In this document: positions 9,596-18,413 of the stretch, one piece after another
Layout of the letters: the number at the start of each line of letters is the position of its first letter
Numbering within the stretch: position 1 is the first letter of the stretch
Source: Mycolicibacterium crocinum
GTDB taxonomy: Bacteria; Actinomycetota; Actinomycetes; Mycobacteriales; Mycobacteriaceae
Assembly: GCF_022370635.2 (NCBI RefSeq)
Contig: NZ_CP092363.2
Span: forward strand, 62,001 to 126,000
Reading direction: 5' to 3'
DNA: 64,000 bases
Notes under the pieces: model-generated
What the model saw: only the letters and a program-made list of their open reading frames with translations
Told to the model about the DNA's origin: nothing
Databases searched by the model: none
Position numbers and translations under genes: made by a program

Positions 9596-10290
9596 CCACC
9601 GAGCTGCTGGACTTCGAGCACCCAAGCCTGCAGGAACTGGTGCGCGACCGCGACTGGCTAGCCCTCGATGACGCCACCCGCATCGCGGCCGTCTACAAAT
9701 TCGTCCGCGACGAAATACCGTTCGGCTACAACGCATCCGACGATGTACCCGCCTCCGGTGTGCTCGCCGACGGATACGGGCAATGCAACACGAAGACCAC
9801 GCTGCTGATGGCGTTGCTGCGTGCGGTCGGGGTCCCGGCACGCTTTCACGGCGCCACAATCCACAAACGTCTGCAACAGGGAGTGGTGCGGGGACTGCTG
9901 TATCGCATCGCGCCCCAGAACATCATCCACAGCTGGGCCGAGGTGTGGTTCGAGGGCCGGTGGGTCGGGCTGGAGGGAGTGATCCTCGACGCCAGTTACT
10001 CGACGGTATCCGCGCGAAGTTCCCACAGACACGCGGAAGCTTCCTCGGGTACGGAGTCGGGACGGACAACCTTGCGAATCCACCGGTCGAGTGGAGCGGA
10101 ACCGACACTACAATCCAGGCCACCGGAATCAACCGCGACTATGGCGTGTTCGACGATCCCGACGGCTTCTACCGAGTGCATGGAACCAACTTCCGCGGAC
10201 TGCGCGCATGGCTGTTCGGGCGCTGGATCCGGTCCTTGATGAACCGCAACGTCGCCCGGGTGCGTGCTCTGGGGTCAGGTTGCAGCATCC
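9577..10290 (+). pseudogene. Transglutaminase-like protein, frameshifted and truncated copy
   Basis: The first part reads as a transglutaminase-like cysteine protease-fold protein with the nucleophile in GYGQCNTKTTLL and the His/Asp region in IIHSWAEVWFEGRWVGLEG. Compared with the second copy at 28649, the frame breaks near 9999: VILDASY should continue LDGIRAKF, which is found one frame over. One base has been lost there. After the break the match continues through GVGTDNLANPPVEWSGTDT to about 10290, where it stops next to an IS110-type remnant. It is therefore a decayed paralogue. Confidence 0.82.
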
Positions 10291-10428
10291 CAACCGATCA
10301 GACATCTGCCACTGGCTGACGGGAACTGGTCATGTCGACCGAGAAATGACCCAGGGTGAGTGGGCAGGCGACAGCGACCCGGCGTAACTGGCGGAGCCGG
10401 GTGTCGTTGCGGGACTGCGTATTTGGGG

Positions 10429-10930
10429 TTATGCGGCGGATTCGATGGTGGCCCGGTAGCCCATGGCGGTGAGTTGGGTGATGTGGTTGCGCAGTCGTCG
10501 TTCGACGACCGCTTTGTTGGCATGGTAGTCGGTTCCGAGGTCGCGGAAACGGGCGGCCGGGTTGGCCAGCAGGTGCCAGACGATCATCAGGATGGAGCGG
10601 GCCACTGCGACGAGGGCTTTGAGCTTGCCGCGGCGTTTGACAGGCGCCGGTAGCGTTCGCCGAGGAAAGGTATTGGTCTTGGCGGCCGCGCCGAGCGCGC
10701 CTTTGAGATACGGGTTGCCCTTGCCGGTGCGGCCGGCGCGGGTCACCGGCCCGGACTGGATGGTGTGCGGGCACAGCTTGGCCCACGACACCAGGTCCTC
10801 AGGGGTGGGGAACCTGCTGATGTCCAGTCCGATCTCGGCGACAAATCGGTTACGCGTTATGCGCGCCGATACCGGGGATCTCGTCGAGCCGCTCGATGGT
10901 GCACAGTACGCAGTCGGCGCCGTTGGTACC
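10429..10930 (-). mobile_element. IS110-family transposase remnant (C-terminal part)
   Basis: The minus-strand frame gives RFPTPEDLVSWAKLCPHTIQ, GPVTRAGRTGKGNPYLKGAL and KRRGKLKALVAVARSILMIV, the C-terminal transposase_20-type domain of IS110 elements. The N-terminal DEDD nuclease domain is missing. The text near KTNTFPRRTLPAPVKRRGK shows a local double frameshift, and the text near 10870 shifts frame again. No complete element ends are visible. It joins directly to a DUF302 fragment on its right. Confidence 0.85.
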
Positions 10931-10934
10931 TGGT

Positions 10935-11165
10935 CCTCGTCGCGTGCAACCCGCCGCTGGCCCATCGGGAGGTCAACGTGGACCGCCAGATCGGCCTGCT
11001 GTTGCCGTGCAACGTCGTCGAGCGCGCCGACCCCGGTGATCGTGGAAGCGACAACTCGCGACTGCTGGTCGAGGTTATCGGCGACGCTGATCTGGAACCA
11101 GTGGCCGACGACGTCACCGTCAAACTCCAGACCGCCATCGATTCCCTGGCCGCGTCACAGACATC
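10935..11165 (+). pseudogene. DUF302-family fragment
   Basis: The plus-strand text ACNPPLAHREVNVDRQIGLL, LLPCNVVERADPGD and VEVIGDADLEPVADDV matches the C-terminal half of the intact DUF302 protein encoded at 27132-27539. The N-terminal half is absent, and the fragment abuts the IS110 remnant, so an IS-linked deletion probably removed it. No start codon belongs to it. Confidence 0.75.
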
Positions 11166-11234
11166 GCCACGGCGCCGTAACGCTCCCGGCGGGGTCACAC
11201 TGGTCACCGCAGGTCGTTTCGGCGAGTGGTCTTT

Positions 11235-11263
11235 GCGCCAGGGGAACTTCGTTCCCCTGGCGC
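11235..11263. terminator. Strong hairpin without U tract
   Basis: Thirteen-base perfect arms (GCGCCAGGGGAAC and its reverse complement) enclose the loop TTC. No run of T follows on either strand, as for many mycobacterial terminators. It lies after the DUF302 fragment and 150 bases before the repeat-protein gene at 11413, so it could end transcription or stabilise a 5' end. Confidence 0.5.
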
Positions 11264-11412
11264 GCTGCGGACACCACGACCGGGTGTCTTTCGTCGGGCG
11301 GGTCTGGGCCGAAGGGCCCTAGGAACAACATGTGCCGCGCAGCGACAGTGACTGTGACGCGTACTCCCACCGATGAGCGGGCGGTCTCGACGAAACGAAA
11401 AGGGTCCGGAAC

Positions 11413-11709
11413 ATGTTCACCAGACGCACAATGATCACCGGTGTGGCCGCCCTCGCGGTGGCGTCTTCACTTGCTGCCGTTGGGCTGAGCGTTAACACAG
11501 CCAGCACCGCGCAACCTGCAGGTGAGGTCTCATTGAGCAGCGGGCCCTATCCGGCCCAGCCATGGGGCCCCAATTGTTGGGGACCCAACGGCACTTGGAA
11601 CCCCGACTGCGGGCCAGCCCCCACGTGGGGTCCGGGCGCGGGCCCGGGACAGTGGGGACCGGGCATGATGGGCCCCGGACCGTGGGGACCCGGTGATTGG
11701 TGTTGGTAG
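11413..11709 (+). CDS. Small secreted protein with GPGMMGPG repeat tail
   Basis: The 98-residue product has a signal peptide (MFTRRTMITGVAALAVASSL, cleavage near the AQPA at residues 33-36). A mature part follows made almost only of Gly, Pro, Trp, Met and two Cys. The cysteines sit in a NCWGPNGTWNPDC motif, followed by WGPGMMGPG units and a DWCW end. The same layout recurs in the 22053-22496 protein and in the interrupted gene at 24138-26102. The Met-Met pairs and paired cysteines could bind soft metals such as copper(I). That is an inference from composition and from the metal-resistance context, and no family name is known to me. Confidence 0.75.
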   Translation: MFTRRTMITGVAALAVASSLAAVGLSVNTASTAQPAGEVSLSSGPYPAQPWGPNCWGPNGTWNPDCGPAPTWGPGAGPGQWGPGMMGPGPWGPGDWCW

Positions 11710-12092
11710 CCACCGGGAAACGGCAGCCAGAACCACTTTGATGGGTCTGGATTCTCGTCATTGACCAACGCGCTCCGCGGGTCTGCCAACGGCATCCGAA
11801 ATTTGATCCCCTGACGGAGGGTTGCCCCTTTGGCCGGGTGTTGCAGGGACGTCCACGTCTTACAGCCAGGCACGCGGGGGTCAGTTTTCACGTGCCGCCG
11901 ATAGGGTGCGAATGGCCGTGGATCATCACGCCACATGGCAGTGTTGCTACCGAATGCAGGGTGCTGTGTTCTCATTCCAGAGGAGTGCCAACGCATAGCG
12001 ACCCTGGTCGCTTTCCCAATGCTGCTTGCGGCCGTGAGGTATCCGTTCGTGGCCGCATAGCCCGGGGTAAGTTGCGGTCGGACACGTCCCGG
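11710..12092. other. Intergenic stretch without recognised gene
   Basis: About 380 bases separate the repeat protein from the convergent ligase-like gene. Short frames here show no domain, and no clear hairpin or repeat was found. Confidence 0.4.
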
Positions 12093-13475
12093 TCAGCTTG
12101 AGATCAAGGGTATGACGGTGCGGTACTTCCCGCCGGGGGTTTGTTGGGGCGGCTCGGTGTCGCGGGTGACGGTGACGTGGCCGAGCTGGTGGTCGGTAAG
12201 CAGGCGGCTGATGTGGGTGTGCACCTGCTGCCAGACCAGCTCGGGGTCGGCGCCGTCGAGGGGTTGCAGGCGGATGCTCAGCTCGACCGGTGTGGTGTGC
12301 ACGATCTGAGAGAACTCGATGCCGGGGATGCGGTCGAGCAGCGTGCTGATGGCCAGCGGCGCGATGGTGACCGCTACGCCGGCGCGGGTGTGGAAGGTCA
12401 GCACGTCGGCGCTGCGGCCGTGGACGCGGATCGCGGGCAGCGGGTCACCGCACGGGCAGGGGTCGGGGCGCACCAGGATGGCATCGCCGAGGTCGTAGCG
12501 CAGGATGGGTTGGATCCGATTGGCCAGGTTGCTCAGCAGGGTGGTGTGCGAGGTCTGGCCCGCCGGGACGGGTTGGTGCTCGGCGTCGACGGGTTCTAGC
12601 ACGGCCCAGTCGCTGCTGACGTGCAGCCACTTGTGTTGGCAGCTGAAGCTGAGGAAGGTGCATTCTGAGGCCGCATAGCCCTGGCGGACCTTCGCCCCGA
12701 ACGCGGAGCCGATCCGGTCGTATTCGGTGTCGGGCAGGCCCTCGGCGGACAGCACTACCAGCACCGGATCGATGCGTAGCCGGCCGGCGTGCTGCTCGCT
12801 GGCCAGCAGCGCGCCGGTGGTGGCGTAGGGGGCCAGGATGGCGGGGCGGAAGCGGTTGAGCGCGGCGACCAACTCCGGTAGCGGGGTGTGCACCGAGAAC
12901 TCTCCGATCAGCCGGCGGCGCAGCGGGTTGGTGCGTAGCGCGGCGGCCGCGGTGACCGAGGCGAAGTGCCCGCCGGTGGCGTTGACCATGGCGATGCGTG
13001 CGCCGCGGGCCAGGATGCGCGCCAGGTCGGGTGCGGTGAGCCAGGCGCTGAGCATCCGGGCCGCACAGGCCGATGTCACGGCCAGGGTCTTATGGTCGAT
13101 CAGGAAGATGCCGCGCGCGCCGGTGGTGCCCGAGGTGGTGACCACGGTATAGCGGCCGGCCAGCTTGTGCCCGATGCGCGCGGGGTCCGCGATGAACGCT
13201 TGCGCCGCGGCGAGGGTGACGGCCGGGTCGGTGACCCAATCGTCGAAGCGCGCCATCAGCTCGGCCTTACCGGTGACCGGCAGCAGCGCCGGGTCGGTCA
13301 CTCGCTCGGGCAGGCCCTCGTACAGCTGGCGATAGTAGGGCGAGTGGGCGCGCGCGTGAGCGACGATGTCGGTGAGGCGCTCACGCTGGCGCCGCGCGAT
13401 CGCCTCCCTGCCGTGTTTGCGGGCAGCGCGGGCGTCGAGCAGCAACGACAATCGGCTTTCCCTCATTGCGCTCAC
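12093..13475 (-). CDS. PaaK/CapK-type AMP-forming ligase-like protein
   Basis: The 460-residue protein resembles phenylacetate-CoA ligase/CapK-type adenylating enzymes. It has the ATP loop TTSGTTGARGIFLIDH (about 113-128), the QGYAASECTF region and ILRYDLGDAI (about 342-351). The cysteine-bearing PDPCPCGDP typical of the family follows. It should activate a carboxylic acid as an acyl-adenylate; substrate and acceptor are unknown. The GTG start overlaps the stop of a 43-residue membrane peptide (GTGA), and a cyclase gene lies just upstream, so the genes are translated together. The link to cadmium-type resistance genes in this cluster is positional only. Confidence 0.8.
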   Translation of the reverse strand: MSAMRESRLSLLLDARAARKHGREAIARRQRERLTDIVAHARAHSPYYRQLYEGLPERVTDPALLPVTGKAELMARFDDWVTDPAVTLAAAQAFIADPARIGHKLAGRYTVVTTSGTTGARGIFLIDHKTLAVTSACAARMLSAWLTAPDLARILARGARIAMVNATGGHFASVTAAAALRTNPLRRRLIGEFSVHTPLPELVAALNRFRPAILAPYATTGALLASEQHAGRLRIDPVLVVLSAEGLPDTEYDRIGSAFGAKVRQGYAASECTFLSFSCQHKWLHVSSDWAVLEPVDAEHQPVPAGQTSHTTLLSNLANRIQPILRYDLGDAILVRPDPCPCGDPLPAIRVHGRSADVLTFHTRAGVAVTIAPLAISTLLDRIPGIEFSQIVHTTPVELSIRLQPLDGADPELVWQQVHTHISRLLTDHQLGHVTVTRDTEPPQQTPGGKYRTVIPLISS

Positions 13476-13603
13476 CCGACCCCGGCCAGTTCATGCGCCA
13501 GGACCCACGCGGCCAGGCCGAGCAGCCCAAACAGCGCCAGCGGCGCTCGCTTACCCGGGCGTGGGGGCACCGCGACTGTGTCCAGTCTTGTTCGACTTGC
13601 CAT
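13472..13603 (-). CDS. 43-residue membrane peptide resembling a P-type ATPase helix
   Basis: This short frame (ATG at 13603) ends with LALFGLLGLAAWVLAHELAG. That segment closely follows LAFFGVLGLAAVVLAHELSE, the last helix of the P-type ATPase encoded at 16395-18413. Its start overlaps the end of the cyclase gene by about 50 bases, and its stop overlaps the GTG start of the ligase-like gene. Such coupling argues that it is translated. It may be a free-standing helix that assists or mimics the ATPase, or a leftover of an ATPase copy. Confidence 0.5.
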   Translation of the reverse strand: MASRTRLDTVAVPPRPGKRAPLALFGLLGLAAWVLAHELAGVG

Positions 13604-14279
13604 CGTCGGAGCGGCCGGTAATCGGTTCTTCCGCGGTGTATTGGGCGGGTGCTGCGGCGAATCGTTGGGCACATTCGGGCGAGCAGAACCACCAGTCTTT
13701 CTCGGCGTGGCGCAGATGGCTGGGCGCGGTGCGGGGGTCGACACGCACACCGCAGACCGGGTCGGTGGGGTAGCGGGCCGCCGCCAGTGACACCGCGTAC
13801 AGCTCGACGGGGGTCGCGATGTTATGGAGCTTTGTGGGGCCCAACGGGTCTGCCGACAGCCCGAGCTGTGCGCACGCCTGCCGGACGTGTTCGGTGACAA
13901 CGGCTTGCCCCGCGCCGGCCAGGGCGGTGACGCGGGCCGCCACGTTCACGCCGTGGCCGACGTAGTCGCCGTTGAGATCCACGGCGCTGCCGTGGTGGAT
14001 GCCGGCGCGCAGCGCCAGGAAGCCGTCCTCGTCGGCGGCGCGGTCGGCGAGAGTGAGGATGGTCGCCACCATCTGCTCGGGCTTGCTGGCGCGCAGCATC
14101 ACCGCATCGCCGATCGTTTTGACTATGGCCACGCCCGGCTCGAGCGCGTCGCGGGCAAGCTGCACCAGTCGGCCCGCCAGGCTGGCCGCTTCCTGGTCCC
14201 CGCACATTTCGGTCAGAACAGCGAACCCTGCGAGGTCGACGAATGCGAATGTCGCGTCGGCGGGGTCATGCTCGGCCAT
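13551..14279 (-). CDS. Class III nucleotidyl cyclase-like protein with YHS metal domain
   Basis: The 242-residue protein begins with a class III cyclase catalytic fold: FAFVDLAGFAVLTEM, AIVKTIGDAVMLRA and GDYVGHGVNVAARVTALAGA. Its end carries DPVCGVRVDP and a second cysteine in WWFCSPECAQRF, a YHS-type heavy-metal-linked domain. Only some catalytic cyclase residues are kept (the first Asp in FVDLAGF and the Asp of GDAV), so activity is uncertain. The ATG at 14279 is preceded by GAGGGAAAG. The cyclase part may sense or signal while the YHS part binds metal. A decayed copy lies at 39718-40182. Confidence 0.8.
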   Translation of the reverse strand: MAEHDPADATFAFVDLAGFAVLTEMCGDQEAASLAGRLVQLARDALEPGVAIVKTIGDAVMLRASKPEQMVATILTLADRAADEDGFLALRAGIHHGSAVDLNGDYVGHGVNVAARVTALAGAGQAVVTEHVRQACAQLGLSADPLGPTKLHNIATPVELYAVSLAAARYPTDPVCGVRVDPRTAPSHLRHAEKDWWFCSPECAQRFAAAPAQYTAEEPITGRSDDGKSNKTGHSRGAPTPG

Positions 14280-14562
14280 CTGATCTTTCCCTCGGTCGTG
14301 GGTGTGGTGGCCGGTCAGGCTCCATCGGGTGGCATCGCCGGTGCCAGGGTGACTGGCCACCGGCCCCGACGGGGCAGCAGCTGCGGTGTACCGGCATGCG
14401 AGCGCGTCGCAGCGAATCTTGCGCTGCGGCAGCGGCTTTCGGTGCGGACGATGGTTCCTCGTGTGGAGCCGATGCGAGCAACGCCCGGCGGTAGCGCCCG
14501 CTCAGCGCGGTGATTGCCGGGACCAGGGCTATAGCGTGGGCGTCGCCGGGTCGAACAGCCAC
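14266..14562 (-). CDS. Possible small protein of unknown function
   Basis: A 98-codon frame starts with GTG three bases after the methyltransferase stop, and AGGAG lies at a proper distance before it. The product is basic, low in recognisable structure and matches no family I know. A competing frame on the same strand starts at the ATG right after that AGGAG. It is listed only because of the good ribosome site and position. Confidence 0.25.
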   Translation of the reverse strand: MAVRPGDAHAIALVPAITALSGRYRRALLASAPHEEPSSAPKAAAAAQDSLRRARMPVHRSCCPVGAGGQSPWHRRCHPMEPDRPPHPRPRERSDGRA

Positions 14563-14565
14563 TGG

Positions 14566-15195
14566 TCATCTCCTGTCTTGGTGTTGGGGCTGCAGGCGGC
14601 CGAGGCCGGGCAGGAAGCGCCCGACGCGGGAGGTGTAGTCGGTGTAGGCCGCGCCGTGCACACGCCGCAGGTAGGGCTCTTCGGCGAGGCGCACCTGCAA
14701 TTCGATTGCGATCACGGTGATCACCACGCCGGCGATGGCCACCGGGTTGGGCACCATCAATGCCAGGCCGAGGAACGTAAGGATCGCGGCGGTGAAGATC
14801 GGGTTGCGAACCACCCGGAACGCGCCGGTGGTGACCAAGATCGTGGGCTCCGCCTTGTCGATCCCAGTCCGCCAGGACGCGCCCAGCGCCAGCTGAGCAC
14901 CAAACGTGGCGGAAATGCCGAGCACTGCGACCGCTACACCGACACCGCGCACCATCGGGTGATCCACCGCGGCGATCGGCGGCAGGCCGGCCAGATCGGC
15001 CAGCGGGGCGCCGACACCCACGGTGAGGTAACCGAGGTCGGTCACCGCGAGAGCCCACCACTCCAACGAGCCATCCGGGCGCGGGGTGCGCCGGTTGCCG
15101 ATGTCGCCGGTGCGGCGCCGTTGGATCAGGGCGCGGACCGCGCCGCTGAGCAGCATCATCGCGGCGAAGAGGCCCAGGGCGGCAATAGCCATCAT
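14566..15195 (-). CDS. ICMT/PEMT-type membrane methyltransferase
   Basis: The 209-residue protein has about five hydrophobic segments. It has the C-terminal signature of isoprenylcysteine/phospholipid methyltransferases: TGAFRVVRNPIF, then EEPYLRRVHGAAYTDYTSRV and GRFLPGLG. These residues bind S-adenosylmethionine near the membrane surface. The substrate is unknown; bacterial members often sit beside metal-resistance genes, as here. Its ATG overlaps the stop of the soluble methyltransferase gene (ATGA). A decayed copy is at 40187-40540. Confidence 0.85.
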   Translation of the reverse strand: MMAIAALGLFAAMMLLSGAVRALIQRRRTGDIGNRRTPRPDGSLEWWALAVTDLGYLTVGVGAPLADLAGLPPIAAVDHPMVRGVGVAVAVLGISATFGAQLALGASWRTGIDKAEPTILVTTGAFRVVRNPIFTAAILTFLGLALMVPNPVAIAGVVITVIAIELQVRLAEEPYLRRVHGAAYTDYTSRVGRFLPGLGRLQPQHQDRR

Positions 15196-15824
15196 GTCTC
15201 GCCCCCGCCGGCGATCGGCTTGGCGGCCACGCCGAGCAGGTAATCGCTATGGATGCGGGTGAGCGACCTGAGGACCACAAGCCCGTGGTGGGTGAGTTCG
15301 TCGAGGAACTCCTCGGCGCTGAACCGGTCCTCGGTCGGGTGCTCGAAGAGCCGCCGGTAGGTGGGGCGGGCCAGGGCGTGGGCGGTGACCTCGTCGAAGT
15401 AGAACCGCCCACCCGGTGCCAGTGCCCGGGCTACCTCGCCGATGGCTTTGCGCCAGTCCGGGATGTGGTGGACGATCCTGAAGTCGAACACCGCGCCGTA
15501 GCCGCCGTCGTCGGCGCCCAACGCAGCGCGCAGGTCGGTGGCGCTGCCCTGGGCCAGTCGCACCCGGTCCCCGTAGCGGGCGAGGCGCGCGCCGGCGCGG
15601 CGGATCATCGCCGGATCCAGGTCCACGCCGTCCACGCCGGCGGCGCCGAACCGCTCCAAGACCAGCTGCGACCCGTATCCGGCACCGCACCCGATCTCCA
15701 GTGCCCGCGTGCCCGGGATCAGCCGGCCCCCGAACCGCAACAGCACCGGCACTTCATAGCAGCGCTGCAGCCATCGCCGCGGCGCGGAGTTCACCAGCGT
15801 GGTCTCCGCCCAGTTCATCAACAT
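15192..15824 (-). CDS. Class I SAM-dependent methyltransferase
   Basis: The 210-residue protein shows motif I LEIGCGAGYGSQLV, the acidic end of strand 2 in VDGVDLDP, and VFDFRIVHHIPDW as the post-motif region. I set the start at the ATG at 15824 because GGGAAAGGGG lies just before it. An upstream extension to 15938 has no ribosome site and would cover the divergent promoter region. It heads the minus-strand operon methyltransferase, ICMT-like protein, cyclase-YHS, small membrane peptide, ligase. The acceptor is not predictable. Confidence 0.85.
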   Translation of the reverse strand: MLMNWAETTLVNSAPRRWLQRCYEVPVLLRFGGRLIPGTRALEIGCGAGYGSQLVLERFGAAGVDGVDLDPAMIRRAGARLARYGDRVRLAQGSATDLRAALGADDGGYGAVFDFRIVHHIPDWRKAIGEVARALAPGGRFYFDEVTAHALARPTYRRLFEHPTEDRFSAEEFLDELTHHGLVVLRSLTRIHSDYLLGVAAKPIAGGGET

Positions 15825-15944
15825 CGGTTGGCCCCTTTCCCGGTTGCCCGGGTCGGCGTCACCTGCGCCCACCCTCGGGTGGCTTCGGACCCAATCATGC
15901 CGACTTCGCCCGAAACCAACCGCATCAGACGCTATCACCGCCGT

Positions 15945-15975
15945 TTGACGATTGGTATATGGAAGACGCTATCAT
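15945..15975 (+). promoter_or_regulatory. Promoter of the CmtR-like gene
   Basis: TTGACG at 15945-15950 and TATCAT at 15970-15975 are spaced by 19 bases. Translation can start at the GTG seven bases after the -10 box, so the transcript is probably leaderless or nearly so. Confidence 0.5.
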
Positions 15976-15981
15976 CGGTTT

Positions 15982-16398
15982 GTGACGATGACTAGTGTAT
16001 CGCCCGCGTCGGCGCGGCCCTCACAGGATCTGGCCCCGGCGGTGGCGCTGTTTCGCAGCCTTTCAGACGGAACGCGGCTGGCGATCCTGCAGCGGCTCAC
16101 CGAGGGCGAAGCCCGGGTGGTGGATCTGACGAACTTGCTGGGGGTGGCGCAGTCCACGGTGTCGGCGCATCTGGCCTGCCTGCGCGAGTGCGGCCTGGTC
16201 ACGGGCCGCCCGGAAGGCCGGCAGATGTTCTACTCGCTGACCCGCCCAGAGTTGATGGACCTGCTGGCCTCGGCCGAGACCTTGCTGGCCGCCAGCGGAA
16301 ACGCCGTGGCGCTGTGCCCCAATTACGGTCTGGCCACCGACGAAGATCCCGCTCCGGGCGACCTGTTGACCCACCACACCGAGGAGAACGGCCGGTGA
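15982..16398 (+). CDS. ArsR-family Cd/Pb-type repressor, CmtR-like
   Basis: The winged-helix repressor (138 residues from the GTG at 15982, 136 from the ATG at 15988) has the ArsR recognition helix LTNLLGVAQSTVSAHLACLR. It has the CmtR metal-site layout: C66-x3-C70 in HLACLRECG and a third cysteine C112 in ALCPNYG. In CmtR of M. tuberculosis three equivalent cysteines bind Cd(II) or Pb(II) and release DNA. Its stop overlaps the GTG start of the P-type ATPase (GTGA), so sensor and pump form one operon. The methyltransferase operon diverges from the same 160-base region and may share its control. Confidence 0.88.
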   Translation: MTMTSVSPASARPSQDLAPAVALFRSLSDGTRLAILQRLTEGEARVVDLTNLLGVAQSTVSAHLACLRECGLVTGRPEGRQMFYSLTRPELMDLLASAETLLAASGNAVALCPNYGLATDEDPAPGDLLTHHTEENGR

Positions 16399-18413
16399 GT
16401 AGTTCGGAGACCAGCCGACCCGGTCGAAACGACGAGGATGTCGTCGACGACCTTGACGCCACCCGCGATGACAACGATGACGGCGACGAGGACGTCGATC
16501 ACTTGTGGCAGGTCCGGGAGTTCCAGCTGGGTGTACTGGCGGGGGTGCTGCTGCTCGCCGGGTTCCTGGTGGGCCGCGCCGATCTGGGCGGCTGGGAGCT
16601 CGGGCTGAGCATCGCCGCCCTGATCGCCGGCGGTGTCACGTTTGTGCCCAAGACCGTCACGAAGCTGTTCAAGGGCAAGATCGGCATCGACACGCTGATG
16701 ACGATCGGCGCGCTGGGCGCGGTGGCCCTCGGTCAGGTCGAGGAGGCCGCGACGTTGGCCTTCCTGTACTCGCTGAGCGAGGGCCTGGAGGAATATTCGG
16801 TGGCTAAGACCCGCAAGGGCCTGCGCGCTCTGCTCGACCTTGTCCCCCGCCAGGCCACTGTGCGCCGCGGCGGCACCGAGCAGGTGCTTGACCCGGCCGA
16901 CCTGGTGGTCGGCGACACCATGATTGTGCGGCCCGGCGAGCGCCTAGCCACCGACGGCATCCTGCGGGCCGGGCGCACCACGATGGACTTGTCGGCGATC
17001 ACCGGTGAGTCGATGCCGGTGGAGGCTGGCCCCGGTGATGAGGTGTTCGCCGGGGCCATCAACGGCACAGGCGCCGTCGAGGTCGAGGTGACGGCCACCG
17101 CCGAGGACAACTCGCTGGCCCGCATCGTGCATATCGTCGAGGCCGAGCATTCCCGCAAGGGCACCACCCAACGCCTGGCCGACACGATCGCCACGCCGCT
17201 GGTTCCGGGCATTCTGTTGGTCGGGTTGCTCATCGCCGTCCTCGGTGCACTGTTCGGCGAGGCCACGCTGTGGATCGAGCGTGCCCTGGTCGTGGTGGTC
17301 GCCGCGTCCCCGTGCGCCCTGGCGATCTCGGTGCCGGTCACCGTGGTCGCCGCGGTCGGGGCCGCCAGCAAGCGCGGGGTCCTCATCAAAGGTGGGGCCG
17401 CGCTGGAAACCCTGGGCAAGGTGCGCACCATCGCCCTGGACAAGACGGGCACCTTGACCCGCAACGCACCGGTCGTCGTGGAGGTGGTCACCGCCGCGGG
17501 TTACACCCGCGAGGAGGTCCTGGCCCTGGCCGCCGCGCTGGAGTCGCGCAGCGAGCACCCGCTCGGCCGGGCCATCCTCGCCGCCGCGCAGACCGTGCCC
17601 GCCGCCGCCGATGTCGAGGCGGTCACCGGTGCCGGTGTGGTCGGCACCCATGACGGCAAGGCGCTGCGCCTGGGCCGCCCGGGCTGGGTCGATCCCGCTG
17701 CCCTGGCCGCAGATATCGCCCGGCTGCAGCAGGCCGGGGCCACCGCGGTGGTTTTGGAGGTCGACGGCGTCATCGCCGGCGCGATCGCGGTCCGCGACGA
17801 GCTGCGCCCCGAGGCCGGCGACGTTGTCGCCGAGCTGCACCAGCAGGGATACACCGTGGCGATGCTCACCGGGGACAACCCCGCCACCGCCCACGCGCTG
17901 GCCGCCGAAGCCGGCATCACCGAGGTCCACGCCGACCTGCGCCCGGAGGACAAGTCCCTGATCGTGGGGCAGTACCGGGACACCGGGCGGGTCACCGCGA
18001 TGGTCGGCGACGGCGTCAACGACGCCCCCGCGCTGGCCACCGCCGACCTCGGCGTCGCGATGGGCGCGATGGGCGCCGACGTGGCCATCGAGACCGCCGA
18101 CGTCGCCCTGATGGGCGAGGACCTGCGTCTGCTGCCCGGGGCGTTCGCGCACGCACGGCGCACCCGGCGGATCATCCTGCAAAACGTCGCCGTCTCACTG
18201 GCACTGATCACGGTGCTCATCCCGCTGGCCTTCTTCGGCGTCCTCGGGCTGGCTGCCGTCGTCCTGGCGCACGAGCTCTCCGAGGTGCTGATCATCCTCA
18301 ACGGCGTGCGCGCCGGGCGATCCACCGGCCTGCGCACCGTCGGTGCGGCCGCCGCGGCACCAGCCCCAGGCGCTAGCACCCCCGGGCGGCCACACCCACC
18401 GCGATCCACATGA
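16395..18413 (+). CDS. P1B-type heavy-metal-exporting ATPase
   Basis: The 672-residue pump has the actuator TGES motif (ITGESMPVE), the phosphorylated D349 in DKTGTLTR and the TM4 metal motif SPC (residues 305-307). The hinge is MVGDGVNDAPAL, and the last helix has LAHELSEVL. It lacks a classic CxxC metal-binding domain. Instead, residues about 10-35 are very acidic and end in a histidine. The motif and the CmtR-like partner fit export of Cd, Pb, Zn or Co by a CtpD/CtpG-like enzyme. I chose the GTG at 16395 that overlaps the regulator stop; the open frame reaches further upstream only inside that gene. Confidence 0.9.
   Translation: MSSSETSRPGRNDEDVVDDLDATRDDNDDGDEDVDHLWQVREFQLGVLAGVLLLAGFLVGRADLGGWELGLSIAALIAGGVTFVPKTVTKLFKGKIGIDTLMTIGALGAVALGQVEEAATLAFLYSLSEGLEEYSVAKTRKGLRALLDLVPRQATVRRGGTEQVLDPADLVVGDTMIVRPGERLATDGILRAGRTTMDLSAITGESMPVEAGPGDEVFAGAINGTGAVEVEVTATAEDNSLARIVHIVEAEHSRKGTTQRLADTIATPLVPGILLVGLLIAVLGALFGEATLWIERALVVVVAASPCALAISVPVTVVAAVGAASKRGVLIKGGAALETLGKVRTIALDKTGTLTRNAPVVVEVVTAAGYTREEVLALAAALESRSEHPLGRAILAAAQTVPAAADVEAVTGAGVVGTHDGKALRLGRPGWVDPAALAADIARLQQAGATAVVLEVDGVIAGAIAVRDELRPEAGDVVAELHQQGYTVAMLTGDNPATAHALAAEAGITEVHADLRPEDKSLIVGQYRDTGRVTAMVGDGVNDAPALATADLGVAMGAMGADVAIETADVALMGEDLRLLPGAFAHARRTRRIILQNVAVSLALITVLIPLAFFGVLGLAAVVLAHELSEVLIILNGVRAGRSTGLRTVGAAAAAPAPGASTPGRPHPPRST

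Noticed and set aside
16944..18182. Long antisense frame (412 codons) opposite the P-type ATPase
   Set aside because: It is a shadow of a GC-rich conserved gene; the translation is Gly/Arg/Asp/Gln-rich and has no domain.
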